NCBI GenBank assembly: GCA_019638085.1
Contig: JAHBUL010000009.1
Coordinates: 62,001 to 126,000 of the forward strand
DNA: 64,000 nt
Source: Flavobacteriales bacterium
GTDB taxonomy: Bacteria; Bacteroidota; Bacteroidia; Flavobacteriales_F; PHOS-HE28
Direction of reading: 5' to 3'
The notes below the pieces were generated by a model. It searched no databases, had not been told where the DNA came from, and worked only from the letters and a program-made list of their open reading frames with translations. Shown here piece by piece: positions 41,793 to 50,741 of the stretch. Both the position numbers and the translations under genes were made by a program. Position 1 is the first letter of the stretch; every line of letters starts with the position of its first letter.

Positions 41793-42806
41793 TCACTCAT
41801 TCGGTTCCGGGCGACCCAGTTGCTTTCTGGACTGCTTCAGGACCTCTTGCTCGGCTTTCAGCACTTGCTTCAGGCTATCGCTCACTTCCTTTTGGTCGAA
41901 GTGGTCCAGATCGGGCTGTCCGGCATCCACCCATGCGGAGTACCAGAAGCTTCCCACCGCCAGGATGGCGGCATTCATGCGGCGTTCCACCATCCCCCCC
42001 ATGCTTTCCTCATAGGCCTTTGTGAATTCCTTGGAGTACAGTTGCACACTGCTCCGCCCCCGCTGTTCGTAGATGTATTTCTCGCTTTCGGGGAAGCGTT
42101 TCTGTAGTTCCGCTTCCATGCGAAAGACAGTGTCAAGTGCTGCATGGCTGGCGATCACTGCGTCCCAAGAGGCTTCCAAGGGATCGGCGATATAGTGTGC
42201 CCTTCCCACGAAGTGATCGTAATCCTCGGCACTGAGTTCGGGTATGCGGGTCTCCCAGAAGGCATGTATACCATGCTGTCCGCTCAATTGCCCGTTGTAG
42301 TTCAATGTAGTGTGCAAGGGCACATGAGCATCGGCGATGTAGTGCCCGATCTCCGCGCTGTAGTACAGGATGCGGTCCACGCTGCCTCGTTTGAAAGCAT
42401 TCACCAAGCGCCTGTACATTACTGGGATGTACCAAGGCACAATGCCATAGGCTTGCAGTGTATCCTCCGTGAATTTCTGGACAGCCATGTCCCATTGTTT
42501 GGGTACTTCCTTGAAGGGGTCCTCTCCTTCCGGCACATAATGGTCGATATCGATGTAGTGCCGGGGAGCTTCAGCCGCCACCGCATAGCGTCGGCTATCG
42601 GGGTCCGTAGCATGGTCGGTGACATAGTCGATATGGCGTTTGTAGAAGCCGAACATCGCCGGTGGTAATGTGAATACGGCCATCCGATTGATGCGCCGAT
42701 GGCCGTAGAAGCCCCATGCTTGTGCGTCACTCTGAAGGAAGAATGGCCACAACATGGCTAGCACGAGGGTGAGCACAACGGTGCGGATCAATGTGGTCCG
42801 TTTCAT
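41793..42806 (-). CDS. zinc-dependent phospholipase C/S1-P1-nuclease-like secreted protein
   Basis: The 337-residue product has a signal peptide ('LVLAMLWPFFLQSDAQA') and a mature start 'WGFYGHRRINRMA', whose Trp and His are the N-terminal zinc ligands of the phospholipase C/P1 nuclease fold. Further His/Asp motifs are 'HYIDIDHY' and 'YYSAEIGHYIADAHVPLHTTLNYNGQLSGQHGIHAFWE' in parts. The enzyme would act outside the cytoplasm on phospholipids or nucleic acids. It starts 6 bases after the comB stop. Confidence 0.88.
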   Translation of the reverse strand: MKRTTLIRTVVLTLVLAMLWPFFLQSDAQAWGFYGHRRINRMAVFTLPPAMFGFYKRHIDYVTDHATDPDSRRYAVAAEAPRHYIDIDHYVPEGEDPFKEVPKQWDMAVQKFTEDTLQAYGIVPWYIPVMYRRLVNAFKRGSVDRILYYSAEIGHYIADAHVPLHTTLNYNGQLSGQHGIHAFWETRIPELSAEDYDHFVGRAHYIADPLEASWDAVIASHAALDTVFRMEAELQKRFPESEKYIYEQRGRSSVQLYSKEFTKAYEESMGGMVERRMNAAILAVGSFWYSAWVDAGQPDLDHFDQKEVSDSLKQVLKAEQEVLKQSRKQLGRPEPNE

Positions 42807-42812
42807 GGTCGA

Positions 42813-43562
42813 TCAGTGCTCAAGTGGTACCAAGCGACCACCCCGCAAAATGGGGATCACGGTGGATTGGTCCGGGGTAAGGCAGAATTTCACGTCTTCG
42901 AGCAAGTGTAATTGTTGGAGCCGTTTGCGGCGGGGCGCGGCCTTCAGTATGGACATGAGGTTATCCCTTGCCGCCATGTAAAGGTACTTCGATGCGATGC
43001 TGCTATCCTCTTCCACGCCGAACTTACCACTTTCGAGGAGGCGCTCCATCACAGCACCTGCGAAGACGCTGTCCTCCAAACTGAACTTGTCTCGCCAACC
43101 GGAACACAGCAGAAGTATGTTATCATCCTGCTTTACCAACCAATCCGTGAGGGCAGTAAGGTTGAGGAACGCACCGATCACCAATTGACGGGCCTCCCGA
43201 CCGGTATTGATGGCTTGTGTCCCGTTGGTGGTGGATATCACGATGGTCTTTTCGCGCAGATCCATCGCCTTGAATGCCAAAGGCGAGTTACCAACAGGGA
43301 AGCCCTCCACCACTTCGCCGTTCCTTTCCGCTGCCGCAATATGCCCCGGTCGTCCGATGTATTGGCGAGCCTCCTCAATGGTGGCCACGGGTATGATGTC
43401 CTTCACCCCATGCTCGAAGGCGGTGACCATGGCACTGGTGGCCCGCAGGATATCGATCACCACCACAATCCCCATACCCTGGCTGTACAGGGGGTATTGC
43501 CCAGGTGTGTAGCATACCTCCACCCGGAATTTGTAATCCGTATTCTTGGAAACGGCCTTCAT
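42813..43562 (-). CDS. comB: 2-phosphosulfolactate phosphatase ComB
   Basis: The 249-residue product starts 'MKAVSKNTDYKFRVEVCYTPGQYPLY' and has 'VVIDILRATSAMVTAFEHG', 'GFPVGNSPLAFKAMDLREKTIVISTTNGTQAI' in parts and 'LLCSGWRDKFSLEDSVFAGAV', the ComB pattern. ComB removes phosphate from 2-phosphosulfolactate, giving sulfolactate, known from coenzyme M synthesis; in Bacteroidota the product may feed sulfonate-containing metabolites. A longer frame to 43649 adds repeat-like sequence and is rejected. Confidence 0.9.
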   Translation of the reverse strand: MKAVSKNTDYKFRVEVCYTPGQYPLYSQGMGIVVVIDILRATSAMVTAFEHGVKDIIPVATIEEARQYIGRPGHIAAAERNGEVVEGFPVGNSPLAFKAMDLREKTIVISTTNGTQAINTGREARQLVIGAFLNLTALTDWLVKQDDNILLLCSGWRDKFSLEDSVFAGAVMERLLESGKFGVEEDSSIASKYLYMAARDNLMSILKAAPRRKRLQQLHLLEDVKFCLTPDQSTVIPILRGGRLVPLEH

Positions 43563-43577
43563 GGATACATATGGTTG

Positions 43578-43762
43578 GCCGCAGAGACGCGGTGGCGCAG
43601 GGGGATGTGGCGAAAAGACGCTGAGGTATACAGGTGGGGAGAAATACAAATGAAACCATCCGCAGCCCTACCAAGCGACGGGATAAACTTGCGATGGGAC
43701 ATGCGAACGGCAATGTGATTCCACGATCTTCCTTCCCCGCGCCTCAGCGCCTCCGTGTCCCC
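43578..43762. repeat. degenerate inverted G/C-rich repeats between comB and gcvT
   Basis: GCCGCAGAGACGC, GGCGCAGG and AGACGCTGAGG at 43578-43626 face GCGCCTCAGCGCCTCCGTG at 43739-43757 in the opposite direction. Such CGCAGAGGCGC-type units recur in intergenic DNA of many Bacteroidota. The 200-base gap has no gene. Confidence 0.45.
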
Positions 43763-43764
43763 TA

Positions 43765-44871
43765 TCATGAACCTGCAGTGATGAACGGTGTTTTCACCAC
43801 TTGGGCTTTCAGCTTTTTCCCACGTACATCGATGAGGAGTTCCGTCCCGGGTGTAGCCATTTCCTTGGGTACATAGGCCAGTCCAATGGGCTTTTGCAGG
43901 CTTGGGCTCATGGTGCCGCTGGTAACCCTTCCGATGTTTTTTCCATCCGCATCCACCACGGGATAGTCATGCCGTGGAATGCCTCGATCGAGCAACTCGA
44001 AGCCGACGAGCTTGTTCTTCACTCCGGCTTCCTTCTCTGCCCTCAATGCCTCGGAATTGGTGAATTCCTTGGTGAACTTGGTGATCCAGCCCAAGCCGGC
44101 CTCCAGCGGTGAGGTATTCTCGTCAATGTCGTTGCCATAGAGGCAGAAGCCCATCTCCAAGCGGAGCGTATCACGGGCGGCCAATCCGGCCGGTTTGATG
44201 CCGAAAGGGGTTCCGGCCTCCATGATGGCGTTCCACGCCTTCTCCACTAAATTGTTAGGTACATAGATCTCAAATCCACCAGCGCCGGTATACCCCGTCA
44301 CCGAAAGGAGCACCAAGCCCACACCCTTCATCTCGGCATACTTGGCCGTGTAATATGGCATGGCCGCGATGTCCTCCTCGAAGAAATTCTTCAGCGTATC
44401 CACAGCCTTGGGTCCTTGCACGGCGAGAAGACCCATGTGGTCGCTGATGTTCTCCAGCTGGGCATCAAAAGTGTTGTGGCTTTGGATCCAGTCCCAGTCC
44501 TTCTGAATGTTACCCGCATTCACAACCAAAATGTAATGATGGTCGTCACCGTGCTGCATGTTGTATACAAGGAGGTCGTCCACAATACCTCCATTTTCAT
44601 TCGGCAGGTAGGTGTACTGCACCTTGCCAGGACCTAGCTTGGACACATCGTTGCTGGTCACTTTTTGGAGAAGGTCCAATGCCTGGGGCCCTCGTACGAG
44701 GAACTCGCCCATGTGGCTCACATCGAACATGCCCACCGCCTTGCGCACGGTGACGTGTTCATCGTTGACCCCGCTGTACTGAACAGGCATCAGGAAACCT
44801 GCGAAGGGTACCATTTTGGCACCGAGGGATTCATGTACGGAGGAGAGCGCAATGCGCTTGGGTTCGGTCAT
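43765..44871 (-). CDS. gcvT: glycine cleavage system aminomethyltransferase GcvT
   Basis: The 368-residue protein has the GcvT features '[22 protein letters not shown]', '[19 protein letters not shown]', folate-site '[12 protein letters not shown]' and a C-terminal beta domain ('[29 protein letters not shown]' in parts). It transfers the methylene group of aminomethylated GcvH to tetrahydrofolate. Other gcv genes are not here. It overlaps the upstream glycosyltransferase gene by four bases. Confidence 0.96.
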   Translation of the reverse strand: MTEPKRIALSSVHESLGAKMVPFAGFLMPVQYSGVNDEHVTVRKAVGMFDVSHMGEFLVRGPQALDLLQKVTSNDVSKLGPGKVQYTYLPNENGGIVDDLLVYNMQHGDDHHYILVVNAGNIQKDWDWIQSHNTFDAQLENISDHMGLLAVQGPKAVDTLKNFFEEDIAAMPYYTAKYAEMKGVGLVLLSVTGYTGAGGFEIYVPNNLVEKAWNAIMEAGTPFGIKPAGLAARDTLRLEMGFCLYGNDIDENTSPLEAGLGWITKFTKEFTNSEALRAEKEAGVKNKLVGFELLDRGIPRHDYPVVDADGKNIGRVTSGTMSPSLQKPIGLAYVPKEMATPGTELLIDVRGKKLKAQVVKTPFITAGS

Positions 44872-45977
44872 GGTTGTTTATCGGAGATGAGTTCGTTGAA
44901 GATATCCGTGTAGCGGTGCTTCCACGCGGAAAGACTATATCGTTCTACCACGGTCTTGCGGCCAGCAGCACCCACAGCGCTGCGAAGTTCGGCATCTTCC
45001 ACCAAGCGGGAGATCTGCTCTACCCATTCCGCTTCCGAACGGGGCAAAAAGCCATCAACACCGTGTTGGATTATGTCGTTGTTCACGCCCACAGGGCTCA
45101 TCAATGTGGGAATCCCTAGCGCCATGTACTGAAGCCCTTTGAGGCCACATTTGCCACGGGACCACTGATCATCCGGCAGCGGCATAATGCCAATATCCAT
45201 CGCACGGAGGTCGTCCAGCTCGGTCTCCTTTCTCCATGGCAGGCCCTTGATGCCGAGTTCCGGGCGACTGAATGAGCCATCACCCACCACGCGGATCGCA
45301 ATGCGGTCGCCGTACCTCGCTTTCAGCTTCAGTAGCGTAGGCACTGCATACTGGAAATGTTGAATGGTCGTAATACTACCGCTCCAACCGATGACCACCG
45401 GTCCATCAGCACGCATGGTGCGAGGCTGGTATTCTTCGGTATCAATGGTTGTTGGCATAACCATCACGTTGGCATTGATCGGGCGGGCGAATTCTGCGAG
45501 ATAATCGTTCCCGGCCAGGACCAGATCGCTCAAAGCGATCAATTTGGCGGTCTTTCCGGCATGCTTTACCCAGCTCCACCTCTTGTTGGCCTCGCTTACG
45601 TTGCTGAGCCAGATCGCATCATCGAAGTCGAAAACGATGCGTGCTCCACTTTTCTTGAATGCCCGTTCAAACCATGTGCTGCGGGTCATCAGGGCCTCGC
45701 GGCAAATGAAGATGATATCGAATTCATCCATGCGTGCCACATCCGCTCGTCGCTTTGCGATGCTGCGCCGCACGAAGGCCATCTTCCGGCGCAGATTTCC
45801 CTTGCTGTACAAGATGCGGTCATCCGATTCATCCACCAAATGGGACACTACACAATCGAAGCCCACGTTGCGTAGGTGATCCAGATATTGTTCGAAGCGG
45901 AACCGCTGATTCGGGCTTCTTCCAGGACGATGGGAGGCTATGAACAGAATGCGCGGCATACGGGAAGCTTCATCCAT
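44868..45977 (-). CDS. GT-B family glycosyltransferase (group 1)
   Basis: The 369-residue product starts '[26 protein letters not shown]'; a second ATG six codons on is possible. Two Rossmann-like halves are visible, with '[24 protein letters not shown]' and the C-terminal donor region '[39 protein letters not shown]' in parts. It should add a sugar to a surface glycan in the cytosol. It lies between the epimerase gene (34 bases upstream) and gcvT (ATGA overlap). Confidence 0.88.
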   Translation of the reverse strand: MDEASRMPRILFIASHRPGRSPNQRFRFEQYLDHLRNVGFDCVVSHLVDESDDRILYSKGNLRRKMAFVRRSIAKRRADVARMDEFDIIFICREALMTRSTWFERAFKKSGARIVFDFDDAIWLSNVSEANKRWSWVKHAGKTAKLIALSDLVLAGNDYLAEFARPINANVMVMPTTIDTEEYQPRTMRADGPVVIGWSGSITTIQHFQYAVPTLLKLKARYGDRIAIRVVGDGSFSRPELGIKGLPWRKETELDDLRAMDIGIMPLPDDQWSRGKCGLKGLQYMALGIPTLMSPVGVNNDIIQHGVDGFLPRSEAEWVEQISRLVEDAELRSAVGAAGRKTVVERYSLSAWKHRYTDIFNELISDKQP

Positions 45978-46011
45978 ATTGGTTCCGGCCCAAGGTAGCA
46001 GTGACCTGCTG

Positions 46012-47013
46012 TCAGCTGCTCCAGCTTGCTGGTAAGTTCTTCTCGATCTCAATGTTCCCGAACGTGCTGCTTACCCGTGCTCCAGTGGCCTTGGCCCAGG
46101 GCACCATGCGCTCCAATCCCTCCTTCAGTGAAGTCTCCCTCACATCCCCGAATACCTTTCTTGACTTACTGTGATCGCTGAATGCGAATGCCACTTCGTT
46201 ACGCGCTTCCAAGTGGTTCACTTCACCCCGCATTCCCATGGCCTCCATCACCAAGGTGGCCAGTTCGTTCACGGTGTACGGCTTATCTGCTCCCACGTTG
46301 AAGACCTCACCGTAGGCTGCCGGTGTAAAGGCCGATCGAGCGATCGTCGGGGCGATATCCCCCACATACGTGAAGGCTCGCTTTTGGCTACCATCCCCGA
46401 AGACCGAAAGGGGCTTGCCTTGCATCAGCTGGTTCATGAAGATGCCCACCACATTCCGGTAGCGATCACCCAGGTTCTGATATTCACCATAGACGTTGTG
46501 CGGTCGGAACACTACGTAGTCCAGACCGAACATGTGTTTGGCCGCATAGAGGTCCATTTCCACGGCAAACTTGGCCACGCCATATGGATCCTCGGGCATG
46601 GGTCGCATGTTCTCCTTCATGGGTGGTTCCAGCGCACCATACACCGCGATCGAACTAGTGAAGACGAAACACTTTACCTCATGCCGGACGGCAGCATTGA
46701 TGAGATTGATGCTCCCGATCAGGTTGTTCTCGTAATTGAAGCGCCGGATGAAGTGGCTCAATCCTTCAGCAGCGTATGCCGCCAAATGGTATACATAGGT
46801 GAACTGGTGCTCACTGAACAATTGCTCCACCAGCTTCTCATCCGTGATCGATCCTTCAATAAAATGTGCCTTCGGATCCACTTGGTCGCGGAACCCGCCG
46901 CTCAGATCGTCCAGTACCACCACCCGATGCCCCATACCGATCAGCTCCTTCACTACGTGGGCACCAATGAATCCGGCCCCACCGGTGACGAGGGATACAT
47001 GGGAGTCTGACAT
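46012..47013 (-). CDS. NAD-dependent nucleotide-sugar epimerase (SDR)
   Basis: The 333-residue extended SDR has 'VTGGAGFIGAHVVKELIGMGHRVVVLDDLSGG' in parts (NAD site). The catalytic Ser and Tyr/Lys region here reads 'FTSSIAVYGALE' and 'EDPYGVAKFAVEM' (YxxxK). It probably epimerises UDP- or other NDP-sugars for the glycan made by neighbouring transferases. It diverges from the CapD-type gene, with boxes CATCTTTG (47049-47056) and TAGCTTCG (47060-47067) on the minus strand upstream. Confidence 0.9.
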   Translation of the reverse strand: MSDSHVSLVTGGAGFIGAHVVKELIGMGHRVVVLDDLSGGFRDQVDPKAHFIEGSITDEKLVEQLFSEHQFTYVYHLAAYAAEGLSHFIRRFNYENNLIGSINLINAAVRHEVKCFVFTSSIAVYGALEPPMKENMRPMPEDPYGVAKFAVEMDLYAAKHMFGLDYVVFRPHNVYGEYQNLGDRYRNVVGIFMNQLMQGKPLSVFGDGSQKRAFTYVGDIAPTIARSAFTPAAYGEVFNVGADKPYTVNELATLVMEAMGMRGEVNHLEARNEVAFAFSDHSKSRKVFGDVRETSLKEGLERMVPWAKATGARVSSTFGNIEIEKNLPASWSS

Positions 47014-47092
47014 GTTGGGTCGTGGTCGGTTCGTTTTTGGGAGCCGCGCAAAGATGCGCCGAAGCTAGGTAAGTGCCAACAGCGTCCACCGC

Positions 47093-47100
47093 TACCTTCG
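47093..47100 (+). promoter_or_regulatory. -7 box TACCTTCG, leaderless spacing
   Basis: It matches TAnnTTCG and ends five bases before the ATG at 47106. Confidence 0.5.
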
Positions 47101-47105
47101 CCGCC

Positions 47106-49022
47106 ATGGGCAGGCAACGGCTTCTTCCCCGCTGGTCGATCACGCTGATCGATCTGGCCATGTGTACCGTATCGCTTCTTGCGGCGTATCAGCTGCGGTT
47201 CAATTTCAATGTACCTGCCCATGAGTACCGGTTGCTGTGGCCGGTGTTCCCATTATTTCTTGCGGTACGCTTGGCCTGGCATGCGGGTGCCGGGATCCAG
47301 CGCAGTATGGTGCGCCACACGGGCACTGAGGATGCCAAGCGGATCTTCCTGGTGGTGCTCGGCGGCAGCCTCACCTTGGGTGCGCTCAATGCCGTGCGCT
47401 ATTTCGCCATGGATGGGCAGTTCGTGCTGCCCACCTCGGTGATCATCATCGATTTTTTGGGAACGGCCATGCTACTGATCGCCTCCCGGATCGCCTTCAA
47501 GTTGCTGCACCTACGCAAGCGTGGCATGGGTAAGGACACGTTACGCATCTTGATCTACGGTGCCGGTGAGGCCGGCCTGATCACCAAACGCACCTTGGAG
47601 CGGGAGGGTTCTGTCCATTACGGTGTGGCAGCCTTCGTGGATGACGATCCCGGCAAGGTGGGTAAGCGTTTGGAGGGCGTGCGGGTACATGCCACCAGCG
47701 AACTGCCCAAGTTGCTGGCGCACGATGCCGTGGACCAATTGATCATTGCCATCCAACAGCCGGAACCCGAGAACCGGCGCAACGTGGTGGACCTGGCAAT
47801 GAAGGCACGCGTGTCCGTTCGCACCGTGCCGCCCGTGCGCGACTGGATCGATGGGCAACTCAGTAGTGGACAGATCCGAGAGGTACGCATTGAGGACCTG
47901 CTCGGGCGATCGCCGATACAGCTGGAGGACTCCTCGGTACAGGAACGGTTCCGCGGACGCAGGGTGCTGGTAACAGGGGCTGCAGGCAGTATTGGCAGTG
48001 AACTGGCGCGGCAATTGATCGCCCTGGGCGCAAGTGAGGCCACACTGGTGGACCAAGCGGAAAGCGCGCTTTACGAGCTGGAGATGGAGCTGCTCCGCAT
48101 GGGTCATACCGCCTTCCGACCGGTTGTTGCGGATGTACGCGATCGTGAAGCCATGGGCCGATTGCTTGCAGAAGTACGGCCGGAGGTGGTGCTCCATGCT
48201 GCAGCGTACAAGCATGTGCCTCTGATGGAGGCTCAGCCGACCGAGGCCGTGCTCACCAACATCGGCGGCACGCGGACGATGGCGGAGCTGTCCCTGGTGC
48301 ATGGTGTCAAGGAATTCATCCTGATCAGTACGGACAAGGCCGTGAACCCTACCAGCGTAATGGGTGCTTCAAAACGTTGCGCCGAGCTCTACATGCAGGG
48401 TGTGGGCGCGGCAAACCCATCGATGGCCATTGTTACCACCCGCTTCGGGAATGTGCTCGGCAGCAGTGGCTCGGTGATCCCCTTGTTCCGAAAGCAGATC
48501 GCTGCTGGTGGTCCGGTCACAGTGACCCATCCTGAGGTCACCCGCTTCTTCATGACCATCCCCGAGGCCTGTCGACTGGTATTGGAGGCCGCCACCATGG
48601 GGAAGGGCGGCGAGATCTACGTGTTCGACATGGGCAGCCCGGTACGCATCGCCGACTTGGCGGACCGGATGATCCGCCTCAGTGGGTTGGAACCCGGGCG
48701 TGATATCGAGATCCGCTTCAGCGGCCTCCGACCAGGAGAGAAATTGTACGAGGAATTACTGGCCGACCAGGAGGGAACGGAACAGACACACCATCCACGG
48801 ATCTTGATCGGCCGAACACGTCAAGTAGATCCACACACAACCCAAGAAGCAATTGACCGCATACTGGAAGCCGCGCACCGTGGCGATGCCGAGGAATGTG
48901 TACGCGGCATGAAGGCCTTGGTGCCCGAATACCGGAGCCGCAATTCGGCCTATGGTAAATTAGACCCGACAAACGAGGCGGAGCAGGTAGGAACACGATC
49001 AGGAACAGCAGACACGGAATAG
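47106..49022 (+). CDS. CapD/WbpM-type polysaccharide biosynthesis dehydratase
   Basis: The 638-residue product starts 'MGRQRLLPRWSITLIDLAM', with four N-terminal membrane helices. A first Rossmann domain ('LIYGAGEAGLITKRTLEREG') and a second, catalytic SDR domain ('VLVTGAAGSIGSELARQLIALGA', 'HVPLMEAQPTEAVLTN', 'STDKAVNPTSVMGASKR') follow. WbpM/PglF enzymes are 4,6-dehydratases of UDP-GlcNAc at the inner membrane. The start at 47106 is fixed by the upstream box. The usual Ser-Met-Lys triad appears as Thr/Asp-Lys ('STDKA'). Confidence 0.93.
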   Translation: MGRQRLLPRWSITLIDLAMCTVSLLAAYQLRFNFNVPAHEYRLLWPVFPLFLAVRLAWHAGAGIQRSMVRHTGTEDAKRIFLVVLGGSLTLGALNAVRYFAMDGQFVLPTSVIIIDFLGTAMLLIASRIAFKLLHLRKRGMGKDTLRILIYGAGEAGLITKRTLEREGSVHYGVAAFVDDDPGKVGKRLEGVRVHATSELPKLLAHDAVDQLIIAIQQPEPENRRNVVDLAMKARVSVRTVPPVRDWIDGQLSSGQIREVRIEDLLGRSPIQLEDSSVQERFRGRRVLVTGAAGSIGSELARQLIALGASEATLVDQAESALYELEMELLRMGHTAFRPVVADVRDREAMGRLLAEVRPEVVLHAAAYKHVPLMEAQPTEAVLTNIGGTRTMAELSLVHGVKEFILISTDKAVNPTSVMGASKRCAELYMQGVGAANPSMAIVTTRFGNVLGSSGSVIPLFRKQIAAGGPVTVTHPEVTRFFMTIPEACRLVLEAATMGKGGEIYVFDMGSPVRIADLADRMIRLSGLEPGRDIEIRFSGLRPGEKLYEELLADQEGTEQTHHPRILIGRTRQVDPHTTQEAIDRILEAAHRGDAEECVRGMKALVPEYRSRNSAYGKLDPTNEAEQVGTRSGTADTE

Positions 49023-49032
49023 ACCCGACATC

Positions 49033-49437
49033 ATGACGCGAGACAAGAATCTGGAAATGGCCAAATTGCAGAAGGAGATCGGCGACCACATCGGTGTGGG
49101 CGTGGACAGCCTGATGTTCAATTATGTGGAAGAGCCCGGTAAGGGCGCCAAACTCTACTTGATCACCCTCAATCCGCGCCACAACCAGAGCTTCCTATTC
49201 CACTCCACCTCAGGAAGTGACAAGCTGGAAGCCCTCCGCGCCATGCGCGAATATGTGAGCACGTACAAGGATCGCACCAGCAGTTACACCGTTCAATGGA
49301 GCGCACGCGGGGAAGGCGAACTGAACACTTCCTACTTCAGGGCGAAGAACGTTCTCGATGCCTTGGACAAGCTCTTTTTTGACCGCGACCCCAACAGCAT
49401 CACCGTGTTCTCGGTGATCTTGAACCCGATCTCGTGA
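49033..49437 (+). CDS. conserved-looking hypothetical protein
   Basis: A 134-residue soluble protein starting 'MTRDKNLEMAKLQKEIGDHIGVGVDSLMFNY', ten bases after the CapD-type stop. It has predicted alpha-beta character with 'YLITLNPRHNQSFLFHSTSG' and 'YFRAKNVLDALDKLFFDRDPNSITVFSVIL'. No signal, membrane helix or known motif was recognised. It reads as a small alpha/beta fold of perhaps RNA- or ligand-binding type, but that is speculation. Confidence 0.75.
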   Translation: MTRDKNLEMAKLQKEIGDHIGVGVDSLMFNYVEEPGKGAKLYLITLNPRHNQSFLFHSTSGSDKLEALRAMREYVSTYKDRTSSYTVQWSARGEGELNTSYFRAKNVLDALDKLFFDRDPNSITVFSVILNPIS

Positions 49438-49503
49438 ATCCCGGTCCGGGGAAGCTGAACCGTTCTTTGGCCAAGCCGCCATCAAGAAACCAAGTTGACC
49501 AAG

Positions 49504-49926
49504 ATGTCGATCACCACACGTGTGCAAGTCCGGTTCAGCGATGTTGACCTTGCGCGTCACGTACACAACGCCGCCTACCTCCAATACTTCGAACTGGGAC
49601 GCATGGACCTGTTGCGCCGGTTCATGGAGAAGGAGCATGATTGGATGCGCACGGGGTTGATCCTGGCGAGGAACGAAGTGGACTATCGAAAGCCGATCCA
49701 TCTTGCGGATGACATCTCGGTGGAGACCAGCTGCACCAAGTTGGGCAACAAGAGCTTCGACCTCAGCTATACCATTTTCTCCATGAAGGAAGGGCAACGG
49801 CAGTTGCATGCCGAAGGGCGGAGTGTGATGGTCTGTTTCGACTATAGCAAGAACGCCACCATCCCATTGCCGGAGGAATGGCGATCGGCTTTGGCACGAA
49901 TGATGAAGGACGCTGACCACAAATGA
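49504..49926 (+). CDS. acyl-CoA thioesterase (4HBT hot-dog)
   Basis: The 140-residue product starts 'MSITTRVQVRFSDVDLARHVHNAAYLQYFELGR', a hot-dog thioesterase with the 'FSDVDLARHVHNA' active-site segment (Asp and His). It is similar to, but distinct from, the YbgC-like protein at 9005. It would hydrolyse acyl-CoA. It overlaps the DUF4197 gene by four bases. A TTG three codons upstream is an alternative start. Confidence 0.9.
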   Translation: MSITTRVQVRFSDVDLARHVHNAAYLQYFELGRMDLLRRFMEKEHDWMRTGLILARNEVDYRKPIHLADDISVETSCTKLGNKSFDLSYTIFSMKEGQRQLHAEGRSVMVCFDYSKNATIPLPEEWRSALARMMKDADHK

Positions 49927-50669
49927 CACTACAAATGAAGAATGTCCTCGGCCTTGCCGTGGTGGCCCTGCTCGGGGCCTCGTGCAGTGCACAGTTCCCT
50001 AAAACGCTGAAGGATGCCGCCGATGCCGTAGCCGGTTCCGGCAGCACCGCAGGCTTGAGCAATGCCGATGTGGTCGCCGGCCTGAAGGAGGCGCTTATCA
50101 AAGGCGCGGACCATTCGGTAGCCATGGCTTCGGTAACCGATGGCTTCTGGCAGAACCCACGTCTTCGCATCCCCTTCCCACCGGAAGCGCAGAAGGTGAA
50201 GAATACCTTGAATGATCTGGGGATGTCCGCTCAAGTGGAGAAGTTCGAATTGACCATGAACCGCGCTGCTGAGAATGCGGCCAAGGAGGCGGTCCCGGTA
50301 TTCGTGAATGCCATCAAAGGCATGACCGTTGCCGACGGTTTCGCGATCCTGCGCGGTGGGGATCATGCCGCCACCAATTTCCTGAAGGAACGGACCACGG
50401 CTGAGCTCACGAATAAGTTCCGGCCGATCGTAGAGCATGCCACCCAGCAAGTGGCCCTTACCAGTTACTGGAATCCATTGGCCGGTGCCTATAACAAGAC
50501 CCTCCTCTTTACCGGCGGTGAAGCGGTGGACCCGGACCTGGATGCGTATGTAACGCAGAAGGCCATCGATGGCCTCTTTGTGCTGGTGGCTGATGAGGAG
50601 CAGAAGATCCGGCAGGATCCCATGGCCCGCACCACTGATCTGCTGCGCCGCGTGTTCGGTGCCCAGTGA
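49923..50669 (+). CDS. DUF4197 lipoprotein
   Basis: The 248-residue product starts 'MTLQMKNVLGLAVVALLGASCSAQ', a lipoprotein signal with Cys 21. The DUF4197 body is visible as 'LSNADVVAGLKEALIKGADHSVAMASVTDGFWQNPRLRIPFPPEAQKV' in parts and 'EKFELTMNRAAENAAKEAVPVFVNAIKGM'. Family role unknown; members are secreted helical proteins. It is coupled to the thioesterase gene and ends before a strong hairpin. Confidence 0.9.
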   Translation: MTLQMKNVLGLAVVALLGASCSAQFPKTLKDAADAVAGSGSTAGLSNADVVAGLKEALIKGADHSVAMASVTDGFWQNPRLRIPFPPEAQKVKNTLNDLGMSAQVEKFELTMNRAAENAAKEAVPVFVNAIKGMTVADGFAILRGGDHAATNFLKERTTAELTNKFRPIVEHATQQVALTSYWNPLAGAYNKTLLFTGGEAVDPDLDAYVTQKAIDGLFVLVADEEQKIRQDPMARTTDLLRRVFGAQ

Positions 50670-50682
50670 TCGGGCCAATGAT

Positions 50683-50726
50683 AAAACCGTCGGATCCAGG
50701 CAATGCGCCCGGACCCGACGGTTTTG
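50683..50726. terminator. bidirectional terminator
   Basis: AAAACCGTCGG pairs with CCGACGGTTTT, and the stem continues with one mismatch. It lies between converging DUF4197 and T9SS genes, with A-run and T-run on both sides. Confidence 0.75.
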
Positions 50727-50741
50727 TATTTCGGATCTTCC

